Source: Zygnema cylindricum | Taxonomy: Eukaryota; Streptophyta; Zygnematophyceae; Zygnematales; Zygnemataceae | DNA: 64,000 bases | Assembly: GCA_037447655.1 (NCBI GenBank) | Contig: JBBHKE010002312.1 | Span: forward strand, 8,431-72,430 | Reading direction: 5' to 3' | Part shown: in pieces, positions 11,100 through 20,199 of the stretch | How positions within the stretch are numbered: the stretch's first letter is position 1 | Layout of the letters: each line of letters starts with the position of its first letter | Notes under the pieces: generated by a model | The model's input: the letters and a program-made list of their open reading frames with translations, nothing else | Told to the model about the DNA's origin: nothing | Database searches by the model: none | Program-made: the position numbers and the translations under genes

Positions 11100-12404
11100 T
11101 CGTGACAAAAATTCTCGAGGAGTACGCAGATGTATTTCCCTCGAAGCTCCCCGAAGGATTACCTCCGAAGCGTGAAGTAGACCATAGGATAGAGCTTGTT
11201 CCTGGAGCGGTACCCCCGGCTAATCGGATGTACAAGATGAGCTAAACCGAGTTGGACGAACTGAAAAGCAACTCGTGGAGCAATCGAACCAAGCAAGTCA
11301 CCGTATGGAGCCCCCGTTCTCTTTGTGAACAAGAAAGATGGAGGTTTCCGTATGTGTGTAGACTACCGAGCGCTGAACAAATTAACGGTGAAGAATGCGT
11401 ACCCCCTGCCGAGGATCGACGAATTGTTGGATCGACTTCGAGGTGCTAAATATTTTTCAAAAATAGACTTGCGGAGCGGCTACCACCAGATTAGAATTGC
11501 CAAGGAAGATGTGGAGAAAACGGCGTTCAGAACTCGCTACGGTCATTTCTAGGTTCGGGTAATGCCGTTCGGGTTGACTAACGCACCAACAACTTTTATG
11601 CATTTAATGAATTCCATCTTCCAACAATATTTGGACGCGTTTGTGATTGTTTTCCTAGACGACATACTGGTGTATACCCAAACGCAGGAGGAGCATATGA
11701 AGCACTTACGGACGGTCCTCCAGGTCCTTCGGGAAAATAAGTTGTACGCAAAAAGAAGTAAATGTGACTTCTTCAAGGAGAAGATTGATTTTTTAGGCCA
11801 TGTGGTGAGCCAAGACGGAATAACAGTGAATCCAAACAAGACAAAGACCGTAGAGGAGTGGCCGCAGCCGGCAAATATCACGGAGTTACGGAGCTTTCTA
11901 GGATTATGCTCCTATTATCGACATTTTGTCAAAGGTTTTGCAAAAATCGCTGCACCGCTCACGGATTTGCTCTAGAATGACGTGCCCTATGATTAGAAAG
12001 AGGCACAAGGGAAAGCCTTCAACACGCTAAAAGAGCGGTTGGTTACCGCCCCTGTGTTAGCCGTTCCCGACCCAGATTTACCTTGGACGATAATTACCGA
12101 CGCTAGCGATACGGCTATTGGGGCGATCCTTATGCAAGATCAAGGGAAAGACCTTCAACCCATCGCCTACGACAGTCGAAAACTAAAGATAACAGAGCTA
12201 AACTGGGCCACCCATGAGAAAGAGACAATAGCTATCATCAATGCGCTAGAAGTTTGGAAGTGCTACGTTCAGGGGAAACGAATCACGATTATCACGGATC
12301 ACCACGCCTTACAATATCTCCAAACCCAGCCAAAATTGTCCAAGAAACAAGTGCACTGGATGACATTTTTGCAAACCTTCGGTCCGGAACTTGTTATAGA
12401 ATAA
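11100..12404 (+). pseudogene. Gypsy reverse transcriptase and RNase H, broken
   Basis: A leader resembling the start of plant gypsy RT (EEYADVFPSKLPEGLP) ends at a TAA (11243-11245), then the frame shifts. [19 protein letters not shown] and [13 protein letters not shown] follow from 11325, then a TAG at 11550-11552. From 11562 come MPFGLTNAP, the catalytic FLDDI (DD at about 11658-11663) and [10 protein letters not shown], ending in TAG at 11973-11975. RNase H resumes from about 12000: IITDASDTAIGAIL, the HEKE motif and ITDHHAL, ending at 12404. The catalytic residues are visible, but the reading frame is interrupted at least three times. Confidence 0.92.
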
Positions 12405-14030
12405 AAGTCGGGCAAAACAAACCCGGCGGATGCGCTATCAAGAAGACCCGACGTCGCTGCGCCGGCAGCGAAGCAACGACCGCAAGCATCGCAGCAGGGG
12501 AACGGAGACTCTGTGAAAGAGAACACCGCAGCGTCGACCGCAGCGCAAGAGCCGAAGCTCGGCGCAGTCACCAGTACGGTGCAAGTGGACGAACAGTGGT
12601 TAAGTCGGATAAAGGCCGCCTACGGCGACGATGATTCACTAAAGGAACTCATCAAACGGAAGGTACTCGTTGAACCGCCAATGGTATGTGGCGGTACAGA
12701 CCGAATAAGACAACACGACTTTATGTACCAACAAATACGGAACTTCGTCACACGATTCTTAAAATGAGTCACGACGAGCCGCTCAGTGGACATTTTGGGC
12801 GGATAAAACAACCGCACGTGTCGCTGAAGCGTATTACTAGCCAAACATGACTCGAGACATTGCAGAATATGTCCGGACATGTGACTTCTGTAATAGGAAC
12901 AAAACGGATTGAGTTCAACAAAGTCTGTTACAACCCCTTCCCATACCATCTGTTCCTTGGGAAGCGATTTCGATGGATTTCATCGTGGCCCTTCCACTAA
13001 TGGAGCAGGGCTACGACTCAATCTTCGTCGTCGTGGATTACGTGACGTAAATGGCACATTTTCTACCTACGTCCACAACAGCTACTACTCGAGATATCGC
13101 GGACTTATTCTTTCGGGAGATATTCCGCCATCACGGACTTCCAAAAAGGATCGTCAGCAACCGCGATCGTAAATTCGTGAGCCACTTTTGGCAAAATCTA
13201 TTTGCGTTATGTAGCACGCAGCTAGCCATGTCCACAGCCTACCACCCTCAAACTGATGGTCAGACTGAAAGGGTGAATCAAACTTTGGAGGAAGCATTGC
13301 GGGCTTATGTATCGGTGCACCAAACGGATTGGGTGGACCATTTAACGACAATCGAGGTGGCAAACAATAGTGCAGTGCACTTGTCAACAAATGCTACACC
13401 GTTCTCCCTCAATGGACGACAACCCACTCTTCCCCAAAACTTATTGGTAGCGGACTGCCAAACACCGGCAGCTCTGGACTTTGCCAAAACGTTGCAAGGA
13501 AACTTGGAAAAGGCGGCCAAGGCGCTCCAAATAGCAAAGGATCGTCAAAAGTCACAGGCTGATGCTCACCGGAGGGACACCGTCTTTAGCGTGGGAGACA
13601 AGGTTCGACTTAATATGGCAAACCTCTCCTTGCCGGGTGCCCTCTCTAAGAAATTGGCACCGAAGTTCACGCGCCCATTCTCAATTCTTTCCCGTGTGGG
13701 CGACGTGGCTTACAAGTTGGATATCCCAACGGACTGGCATATTCACAATGTTTTCCATGTTTCACTTCTTAAACCATTTCGCGATCCTGAATCAATATTC
13801 CCTAATCGACGACGGCATACTCCTTTACCACCCGTTCGGGGAACCTCGGACGAGTATGAGGTGGAAGAGATCCTTTAGTCACGCCACTCTCAGAATTCCA
13901 ACTCCACACAATACTAGGTGCGTTGGAAAGGTTACGGTGCCGAGGACGACTCTTGGGTGGACGAGGGGGGTCTGCATTCTCTGAAGTTGCTGCGCCGGTT
14001 TCAGCGGAGTAAGGACACTCAGCTTTACCG
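12405..14030 (+). pseudogene. Gypsy integrase with C-terminal chromodomain, broken
   Basis: A degraded zinc-binding region (about 12770-12900, several stops) precedes the core. The first catalytic Asp is in MDFIVALPL (12973 on). A TAA lies at 13048-13050. The second catalytic Asp, usually in an SDR motif, reads SNRD near 13157, a D to N change. The catalytic Glu is in GQTERVNQTLE near 13261. A GPY/F-type module (KKLAPKFTRPF) and HNVFHVSLLKPF follow. After YEVEEIL there is a TAG at 13876-13878 and another stop about 38 bp on. The chromodomain then continues as VRWKGYGAEDDSWVDEGGL. Chromodomains direct chromovirus integration to marked chromatin. Confidence 0.9.
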
Positions 14031-14299
14031 GAGGGGAAATCGCAGCGGCCGCAACAAAGGAGCGAATCGCAGTGTCACAACCATCACAATCATCTTGGGG
14101 ACGCGGCAAAGGACCACAGCGGCGATGTTACCACACCGCAACGCTGTAGCAGCGCAGCCACCGCAGCGCAACATGGTTACGATTGAAATTCTATGGGCTC
14201 CATTGCCCACAGAATTCGCAGATCCAAAAGAAGTTAATCTAGATAGTGCCGACTCCAAGTTGATATAAACCCAAATAAATGATCCCTTGACATTTAGAA
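14031..14299. other. Transition between gypsy and copia DNA
   Basis: Open in one frame to about 14268 but without a recognisable domain beyond the chromodomain tail (Arg/Asn-rich). No LTR boundary is evident. It may hold the remnant 3' end of the gypsy element. Confidence 0.35.
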
Positions 14300-14750
14300 C
14301 CCCAATACAACTTCACCCCTGTGAAGATAAGACCTTGTGTGTGCTCAGTTCCACCACAGAATGCAAAGCTTGAATATGTGTTTTGGACAGTATTCCCCAC
14401 TTTGACTTTCCCACTGAATAAGTGCCACCCTGACACGCAAAAACCTTTGACCGACTACACCCCTGTGTAGCCTAGACTCCCCTGAGTCGGCAGCAAAAAG
14501 AATCACTGAATTTGCTCACCCGAGCAGTAAGTTATGGTTGGTCAAAGATGACCTTTATAGTTACAAGCTCTCTTAGAGAGAGGTACCGAAATATCACTAA
14601 GTCTTAGTCTGCCTACTCATGACTACCTTCTATTAAACCCTAGTCCAATAGGAACACTATAAAGTACAAGAAGGTACAATGGGCGATGTACTTATTGTAC
14701 AACCATTGTACGACAAGGTCTACAAGGTGACACCTGTCATATCGGAAGCC
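14300..14750 (-). mobile_element. Copia LTR fragment (family A), minus orientation
   Basis: Reverse complement of the family A LTR from the U5 end back to the conserved CCATGG of U3. It includes the leader hairpin variant (TGCTC-GGGT-GAGCA on the minus strand), the GGTCATCTTTGACC hairpin, the TATA box, and the GTAC cluster at about 14660-14715. It joins plus-strand RT sequence abruptly at about 14750, so the junction is a rearrangement and not an element end. The left limit is approximate. Confidence 0.7.
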
Positions 14751-15522
14751 ATGGTTTGGAAGAAGGAGATGAAAGGAAGGTAGTCCGTCTGAAACAGGCA
14801 CCCGGACAATGGAACAAGAAACTTGATGAGTTCCTTACTGGACTGGGATACATCCGGATCAGTTTAGATCATTCAATCTATATTTATAAAGATGAGAAAG
14901 GTGTCATCTTTATTGCAATTTACATTGATGATTTGCTTTTTATGAGTAAGTCAATGGAGAAAATCAACAAACAATAAAAAGATCTGAAGTGAAGATTTGA
15001 GATGAAGGACATGGGGGAAGCAAGATATATTCTGGGAATACAAGTAGAGAGAGATAGAGAAAAGAGAATAATTAGACTAACTCAGAAAGAGGCAATTGGA
15101 AACATGTTGGAAAAATTTTAGATGGACAAAGCCAAAAGTTGTACAACTCCCATGGATCTAAAGAAGGGAGGTGAGGGGATTGAGAAAGGAGACATCCTAA
15201 TTCTAGATGATGAACTAGGTCCAGAAGAGAGGATGTTTATGCAGACTATCCCATACAGACATGTAGTGGGCAGTCTGATTTATTTCATGAATTGTACCGG
15301 ACCGGACTTGGCAGCAGCTGTAAGAGTGCTAAGTAAGAGTCTGAATGCTCATACCAAAAGGGATTGGGAAGCAGCTAAGAGGGTCCTCGGAAATCTCATA
15401 GGAACGAGGGATCTATGGCTATATCTGGGTGGGGAAAATACAAACATCACCACTTGGAGTGATGCCAGCTATTGGGATGCTCCAATGCGGGGATGTACAT
15501 TTGGATATGTGTTGTATGTGGG
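14751..15522 (+). pseudogene. Element 1 (copia): RT/RNase H fragment, left part
   Basis: Begins inside RT. A short deletion removes the usual IKSLYGL stretch before KQAPGQWNKKLDEFL. The catalytic motif reads YIDD (in FIAIYIDDLLF). Stops interrupt it after KINKQ (14975) and before MDKAK (15120). RNase H then runs through SLIYFMNC to FGYVLYVG, where it is cut by the LTR of Element 2. The frame resumes at 25670 on the other side of the insertion: removing the insertion and one 5-bp duplication restores a continuous frame through this junction. Confidence 0.88.
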
Positions 15523-15675
15523 TGTTGAAAAGAGGTAATTAATATTTAACTTCTATATTTTAGTTTTACTTTAATGAAAGAGAGTGAGGATCAAAGGCAC
15601 GCCATGGTTGCCGACATATTTAGAAAGTAGCAAATTTTGAAGTAGAGAATATTTTACTAACCTGTTGCCTAGGTC

Positions 15676-15740
15676 TAGATTTGAGCCTTGGTCTGTGAAC
15701 CAGTATGTAGACGTATGCCTTATCCACTAAGGCGTTTTCC
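15676..15740 (-). other. tRNA-like module in LTR (Element 2, 5')
   Basis: Minus strand: GCCTTAGTGGATAAGGC, a D-arm with GCCT/AGGC stem, followed about 30 bp later by a B-box-like GGCTCAAATCT. It is oriented opposite to the retrotransposon. Confidence 0.6.
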
Positions 15741-16020
15741 AATCGATACACATGACGGGTTTCAAAGATATATAAACATTACCACGACAGCAAGTTAACA
15801 GCAGACTAACAAAAAAGAGCAATTCATGCATGTACGCGAATCTGAATCGTTTAAAATATGTTTTTATCGGACGGCCGACAATGTAGCCACCACGCGAAGT
15901 GAGCTTTTGGCGTCATTTGGAGATAGCGTCATGCGGTGCCACGTGTCACCACATTATTTGTTATCGGAGATGATGGGAGGAGGAACCATAGCTCCTGATT
16001 TGACAAGTGTCACTTTGTAG

Positions 16021-16186
16021 ACCATGTCGTACAATGGTCGTACAATAAGTACATCTCCTATTGTACCTTCTTGTACTATATAGTGTTCCTATTGGACTAG
16101 GGTTTAGTAGTAGGTAGCCGTGAGTAGGCAGACCAAGACTTAGTGATATTTAGGTTTCACTCTCTAACAGAGCTTGTAACTATAAA
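16021..16186 (+). promoter_or_regulatory. U3 promoter of family A LTR: GTAC cluster and TATA box
   Basis: Five GTAC tetramers lie within about 60 bp (16021-16082), about 100 bp upstream of the TATAAA at 16181-16186. The layout recurs in every LTR family here. GTAC is the core bound by plant and algal SBP-domain factors (for example CRR1 and SPL7); their involvement here is inference. Confidence 0.6.
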
Positions 16187-16227
16187 GGTCATCTTTGACC
16201 AGCCATAACTTACTGCTCAGGGGAGCA
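16187..16227 (+). other. Conserved twin hairpins in the copia leader RNA
   Basis: Just downstream of the TATA box are GGTCA-TCTT-TGACC (16187-16200) and TGCTC-AGGG-GAGCA (16214-16227). They are followed by the highly conserved GTGATTCTTTTTGC-like block. The position matches the start of the genomic RNA. Other LTRs keep the pairing with changed loop or stem bases (see findings). Confidence 0.75.
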
Positions 16228-16410
16228 AATTGAGTGATTTTTTTTGCGTTTGACTCAACAGAGGCTTGTCCTCACATGGGTGAGGGTGGTCAAAACATTT
16301 GTGTGCCTGGGCGGCACTTATTAAGTGGGAAAGTGGAAGGGACAAATATTATCCTAGAGGCTTTACATAGGCTGCTCATTCTGTTGGTCAATGGAGACCA
16401 CAAAATTTCA

Positions 16411-16425
16411 GGTTATGGGCCCACC
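16411..16425 (+). other. Primer-binding site, half tRNA-iMet type (Element 2)
   Basis: GGTTATGGGCCCACC directly follows the LTR. It is the exact complement of the anticodon stem-loop segment of plant initiator tRNA-Met and not of the tRNA 3' end. Its ATG at 16415-16417 starts gag (MGPPSRVPIFDG), so priming site and start codon overlap. Confidence 0.88.
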
Positions 16426-17261
16426 CTCTAGGGTGCCCATATTTGATGGATCACACTTTTTGTATTGGGAAATGATGATAGAGGGAGAACTATTTGAGAA
16501 GCATCTATGGGGCATAGTGTTTGGACAAATTCGATGTTCACCTCCACCTGGGTTTGGAGGGACACGTTTTTTTGGCACCTCCGCCTCTACAGTTGGTAGA
16601 ACAGCTACCACCATCACCAAAGATGAAGATGAGGAAAGAGAGGAGGTTGTCATGGAAGGAGAAAAGGGAGGAGTTGCAACTCAAGTGACACCATTGCTGA
16701 ACGCGATACCCGCAGCAGCACCACCAACAACGGCGACAAGGGTTCAAACCGAAAGATCAGAGTATGAAAAGTGGAACTTTACAGACAAGGTTGCTAAGCT
16801 CTTAATTCTCAAAAGTGTAGCAAAGGGCATTGCCATTCCCCTTATGCATGTCAAATCTTCATCTCAGATTTGGATATCCCTAGTTAGCAAATATAAGAGT
16901 GGATCATTGCAGCAACAACATTTGGCGTAAAATAAGATTGCACCTTATACTTATAAAGAAAGAAATATGAATAATTATTGCAATGATTTAAGAGCATTAT
17001 TTGGAGAGTTAGAGAATGCAGGTAACTCATGGTCCGAGAGACAAAAAGTGAACACATTAATGATGAAACTACCTGAAGAGTATGAGAATATCATTAACTA
17101 ATTGCATGACATAGGAGATAGCAATTGGAATTGGGATGACACAGTGGGAATGATTTTGGTGAAAGAAAACACTATAGAGCTTAGGAGTGGGAGTCCAAGT
17201 GTTCAAGCATTGTCTGCAGGAGCTGATTAGCAAAAGCGTGATGAGGAGAGAGGGAAATATC
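16411..17261 (+). pseudogene. Element 2 gag, N-terminal part, interrupted
   Basis: Starts MGPPSRVPIFDGSHFLYW in the PBS. A TAA at 16928-16930 follows the QQQHLA stretch, and further stops follow (after ENIIN and GAD). The frame otherwise continues through typical copia gag sequence (MMKLPEEYENI, MILVKENTIE) to 17261, where the TR-GAG inserts. The zinc knuckle lies beyond the insertion, at about 21312-21353. Confidence 0.88.
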
Positions 17262-18231
17262 TGTTGGTTTTTGGAAATCTTTAGTCCTCTCGATATCACA
17301 TTACTATGCTGCCATGCTGCGCTGGTCACACCGCAGTCATAGCAGCTTGCGTACTAAGTACTAAGACTATTGGAACGTACACAATTGGACTTCAAGTGAC
17401 AAGAAGAAATGTACGGCGGATCGCGAAGCGATCCGATGATTAATGTTCGAAATATTAATTGGTCGTACGAAACATAATGCGGCGGTCGACATTTGGTGAA
17501 TTGGATGCCAACGCAGCTACGGACGGCGGCGGCATCAGTTTGAACATTTTGGTGAGGGACGCGAAATCGCATGCATGACATGATACTTAATTTGGACGGT
17601 CTAGATTCATTTGACAAAATTCGTAAGGCTTATAAAAATGTAACAATGTTTTGTCCTGTGTTTTCATTATTAGTATAGATTGTTGGTACACTCACATTAA
17701 TAGAGATAGTTGATTGATTACGTACGGCTGGTATGCCTCCGTACAGTGAGTAGTAAGCTGTAGTGTATATTTGTAGGAGTTAATCATTTTGAGACTTAGG
17801 AACTTTTTGGATAGAAACTGTTTCTGCTTCTTTTTGGGATTTTCATCTGAGAATTGCTCTCAGTTTTATCGGCAGAATTATCTGAAATTTTGCATGTGTG
17901 TTCCTCCTTTTGTTTGAAATATTGTGGCAAATTTGCAGACCTATTGTATTTCTGATTTGCTTGGGGCTTCATTGTGAAGTTGGTCATATTTATCAAAGTT
18001 CTGGCAGGCTGTTTTTCTGCAACTTTGACTGAGTGTTGTGATTATTCGGTTTGGTATTGTTATATGAAAATTGGTGGGAATACTAAGTGGCCTAGGAACT
18101 CTCTGATTGAGTAGTTTCAGCTGGGTTTGGTTATTCTGTAGAATTCTGAGTGGAATCAAAGGAGGCTGTTTTGGGGTAGTCTGTGGTGCTTCCGAGGGTA
18201 CATTCATGGCTGAAAATGGCTATGAACAACA
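17262..18231 (+). repeat. 5' LTR of TR-GAG (family C)
   Basis: Starts TGTTGGTTTTTGG and ends GAACAACA just before the PBS. Near its 5' end it holds short ATGCTGC-type repeats. In frame with gag, an ATG inside the LTR (MAENGYEQQV) precedes the PBS ATG. Confidence 0.93.
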
Positions 18232-18245
18232 GGTTATGGGCCCAC
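18232..18245 (+). other. Primer-binding site of TR-GAG
   Basis: GGTTATGGGCCCAC directly after the LTR, 14 nt complementary to the tRNA-iMet anticodon stem-loop. The gag ATG is inside at 18236-18238. Confidence 0.88.
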
Positions 18246-18949
18246 GCCCATGGCTACCCATATTGGATGAATCAACCTTACCCATATTTGATGGATCTAA
18301 ATATTACTATTGGAGGAGTATGATGGAGAGCTACTTCAAGTCGAGGAAGCTAATGGATGTGGTGGATGGGACATGTGCTGAATCATCGGTTGGATGGGAG
18401 GAGAAGAACTATGAGTGTTTGCTGATTATCAAGCTATCTTTGAAAGAGGAACTTTTAATGACTTACCTTGGTCTAGAAAGTGCAGCTGAATTATGGAGTA
18501 GCTTAGAACGTGTATATCAAAAGACTTATATGTATCACTTGATGAGTAATGTTACAAAAATAGTTGAGTATAAGTATGATGGAGGTAGTATGTTGGATTA
18601 TTGTATTGGCATACAAATATTGTTTGCGGAAAATGATATTGCAGGAGGAAACTTTACAAATACTCAAAAGGCTTACATGTTAATGAAAGGATTACCTAAG
18701 GAATATAGGTGTGCTGTAGATAGATTAAGACAAATTGATAAAATGGATTGGAACGTACCTTTAGCAGTCAGGTGTGTTTTAGAGGACGAGGCTAATAACA
18801 AGGCTCTAAAGATTAAGGGGAATTTTCAAGGTGTCAGATCACAGTTCCAGAGAAATAAGAAAAGTTGTAAGGTAGAAAATTGTTTTTACTGTAATTATTT
18901 AGGGCATACTTTCAGGGTATGTCCGCTATATAAAGTGCATGTGCCATAG
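18236..18949 (+). CDS. TR-GAG gag-like polyprotein with zinc knuckle
   Basis: Copia-type Gag (capsid-like, packages RNA). Uninterrupted from the ATG in the PBS (18236) to TAG at 18947-18949, 237 codons. The frame is open upstream into the LTR, where an ATG at 18206 would add ten residues. The N-terminus is MGPRPWLPILDES followed by LPIFDGSKYYYW. The mid part carries the UBN2-like pattern of copia Gag (AAELWSSLERVYQ, YMLMKGLPKEY). At the C-terminus CFYCNYLGHTFRVC is a perfect CX2CX4HX4C zinc knuckle. It is the only complete gag frame in the window, which suggests it was under selection more recently than the autonomous copies. Confidence 0.85.
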   Translation: MGPRPWLPILDESTLPIFDGSKYYYWRSMMESYFKSRKLMDVVDGTCAESSVGWEEKNYECLLIIKLSLKEELLMTYLGLESAAELWSSLERVYQKTYMYHLMSNVTKIVEYKYDGGSMLDYCIGIQILFAENDIAGGNFTNTQKAYMLMKGLPKEYRCAVDRLRQIDKMDWNVPLAVRCVLEDEANNKALKIKGNFQGVRSQFQRNKKSCKVENCFYCNYLGHTFRVCPLYKVHVP

Positions 18950-19013
18950 GAACTTTCAGAAAGGGATGGGATGAAAATCGAGTTCGACCCCTAAACTAAA
19001 GGTTATACTTCCC

Positions 19014-19544
19014 GTGGACAAATTTGTATACTTGCCGATTGTTACTCTTCGAGATGTGGAACATGAGGGAGGAATATAAAAATTTGGTCTCACCGGAAAT
19101 AGAGTGGAGAAAGAGGTGACAGAAAAGGAGTCTGTTTTTGTCACATCTTTCAATGACAGACTGGTGAGTGATAAAGTTTCGTAGGAGGAAGAGGTTATTG
19201 AAGTAGGAATACTAGGAGGAAGTGAAGGGGATTTGGAAGTTGAAACAGAATATAATTTGCAGGAGGAGATGAATACACTTAGAGAGGGAGAAAGGAAAAG
19301 TGTTCAGAAAAGTGGAGTAAGTGAAGAAATTTATAATACGCAAGAAGAAGGAAAGAGGAAAAGGGTTCAGAAAATTGGAGTACGTGAAGAAGTTTATAAT
19401 ACGGAAGAAGAAAACAAAATTGAAAAAATGAAAAAAACATTAAAATTCATGAAGAAAACGAAAAAAGGAAATAGAATTCAAAGGATGAATCGTAGAGGAA
19501 AACGTATTCCGAAAGTGGTCAAAGAAAGACGGTGTGAAAAGTAA
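19014..19544 (+). pseudogene. TR-GAG second open frame, Lys/Glu-rich, function unknown
   Basis: A frame different from gag is nearly open from about 19014 to 19544, with two stops (TAA near 19075, TAG near 19182); the last part, 19233-19544, is clean (103 aa). It contains a tandem repeat of about 24 residues with core VQK-GV-EE-YNT-EE, and then a very basic tail. I do not recognise a domain. It could be leftover of the acidic/basic linker between integrase and RT, or a novel accessory frame. Confidence 0.45.
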
Positions 19545-19750
19545 CTCTACGGAAGTGACTACCATTAACAATCGGTAATATTCGTAGAATTTTGATTTTC
19601 AGTTTTTTTATTGGTCTACAATTGATTGAAAAATAGATTTTTTTTTGAGGACCTAGAAAGAGGCAACGGAATCGATGGTGTGTCTAGGAAGTACTAATTT
19701 TTGGAAAAGATGGTTGTAGGGAGCTGGAGCAGTGGAGACGTTGAACACAT

Positions 19751-19870
19751 CCTGCTATGCTGCTATGCTGCTCTGTTGCTATGCTGCTATGTGGCATTAC
19801 TATGCTGTTATGCTGCTATGTTGCTATGCTACTATGTTGATATGGTGCTATGCTGCTACAATGCCTTAAT
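19751..19870. repeat. (TATGCTGC)-type microsatellite inside TR-GAG
   Basis: About a dozen imperfect copies of TATGCTGC/TATGTTGC, separating the second frame from the 3' end. Shorter runs of the same motif occur inside both LTRs of this element (about 17300 and 20240). Confidence 0.85.
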
Positions 19871-20199
19871 CTGACACCGCAATTATAGCAGCTATCATGC
19901 TTTAAAATTTATTCCGGATGCACGAAACTAGATTTTCGAGGGATTGTTCGTTTTTGAAAATGAGTTTCGTGCGTACGCGACATATTGTGCGTACAGAATG
20001 TTTCGTGAGTGAAGTACGTGGTTTAGATTTGTTACGCTATCAGGATTTACAGTGGAGGTTCGAATGGATTTGCAAATTGGGGGAGTAATGATACAAATTA
20101 TTTTGGGATATACGGAATTAATTGAGTGACCGTTGAACAAAAGGGAAGAATGGAGGAATGTGGACACATTGGCTAAGAGAGTCTAAAGGTGTGGGGGAG

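Larger units (their letters stand above)
10907..14030 (+). mobile_element. Ty3/gypsy chromovirus, decayed internal region
   Basis: Order of domains seen: RT, RNase H, integrase, chromodomain, which is the Ty3/gypsy chromovirus order. Gag, protease and the left LTR are not visible, probably because of the gap at 10897-10906. No right LTR could be defined. Several in-frame stops and at least two frame changes show that this copy is dead. It is more GC-rich than the copia elements to its right. Confidence 0.9.
15523..16410 (+). repeat. 5' LTR of Element 2 (family A)
   Basis: Starts TGTTGAAAAGAGG and ends TTTCA immediately before the PBS. It contains an antisense tRNA-like module (15676-15740), a CACGTG box near 15941, five GTAC tetramers in 16021-16082, a TATA box at 16181, and two leader hairpins (16187-16200 and 16214-16227). 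Confidence 0.93.

Noticed and set aside
12299-12571. Minus-strand frame across the gypsy RNase H and linker
   Set aside because: Shadow of the plus-strand coding sequence, which has clear RNase H motifs.
15826-16020. Short open frames starting MHVRESE repeated in family A LTRs (15826-16020, 25080-25274)
   Set aside because: Their similarity is fully explained by LTR copying. They lie in U3 upstream of the TATA box, differ in length between copies, and are absent in the other LTR copies of the family.
16234-16431. Frame MIFFAFDS... conserved at 16234-16431 and 25488-25943
   Set aside because: It spans the U5/leader region across the LTR end and fuses into gag or RNase H only by chance. Other families have indels that break it.
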